Shown here piece after piece: positions 62,359 to 64,000 of a DNA stretch of 64,000 bases (within the stretch, counting starts at the first letter, position 1; every line of letters begins with the position of its first letter). The stretch comes from Desulfomonile tiedjei (GTDB lineage: Bacteria; Desulfobacterota; Desulfomonilia; Desulfomonilales; Desulfomonilaceae). The stretch is from the NCBI GenBank assembly GCA_016212925.1, contig JACRDF010000048.1, positions 124,001 to 188,000 of the forward strand, given 5' to 3'. The translations under genes and the position numbers were made by a program. Below the pieces are notes generated by a model. That model was not told the DNA's origin. It made no database searches and saw only the letters and a program-made list of their open reading frames with translations.

Positions 62359-64000
<1,642 letters not shown>

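Overview
This looks like chromosomal DNA of a strictly anaerobic, Gram-negative bacterium of the sulfate-reducing or syntrophic deltaproteobacterial type (Thermodesulfobacteriota). The reasons are a very large heterodisulfide-reductase-like (Hdr/Mvh) gene cluster with in-frame UGA codons read as selenocysteine, many ferredoxin-type iron-sulfur proteins, lipopolysaccharide genes (kdsA/kdsC, lptABC), an rpoN-hpf-ptsN block, and a sigma-54 two-component system. The lineage is an inference; no rRNA or tRNA gene was seen, and no CRISPR array.

Layout. 1-2.4 kb: a nucleotide-sugar epimerase (cut by the window edge), a methyltransferase and a Cys-rich secreted protein. 2.9-15.3 kb, all minus strand: a two-component system (membrane protein, PAS histidine kinase, sigma-54 activator), then a pseudo-receiver protein behind a candidate sigma-54 promoter, a TauE/SafE-type permease, a membrane protein, a cytoplasmic molybdopterin oxidoreductase, a four-cluster ferredoxin, a GltD/NfnB-like flavoprotein, a QueG-like protein and a Nudix hydrolase. 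15.7-25.6 kb: cNMP-binding protein, Usp and antiporter, a fused PyrD-PyrK, a small unknown protein with an EEP-fold nuclease, pcm-nlpD, and an HTH-DksA fusion. 25.9-34.9 kb: polysaccharide deacetylase, a giant alpha-2-macroglobulin-like protein, a SnoaL-like protein, an isochorismatase and a zinc-ribbon protein.

35.1-50.9 kb is the most striking region: ten consecutive minus-strand genes for HdrA-type flavoproteins (one carrying a GltD/NfnB-like domain inserted in its middle, one fused double HdrA, and one double HdrA split into two genes), HdrB, HdrC, an HdrD-like protein, two MvhD-type proteins and an FrhB/FdhB-like ferredoxin. Three of these genes are interrupted by in-frame TGA exactly where a conserved cysteine is expected, each followed by a hairpin. 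They read as selenoproteins, not pseudogenes. The set looks like a multi-module electron-confurcating or bifurcating complex without its own hydrogenase or formate dehydrogenase subunit.

51.2-55.2 kb: a B12-type radical SAM protein, ybaB-recR, and a GcvH-like protein without the lipoyl lysine that shares a Cys module with a small neighbour. 56.0-64.0 kb: a conserved envelope and housekeeping run transcribed from pyrG (cut by the window edge) through a KdsA-KdsC fusion, lptC, lptA, lptB, rpoN, hpf and ptsN. Spacers hold several families of inverted repeats.
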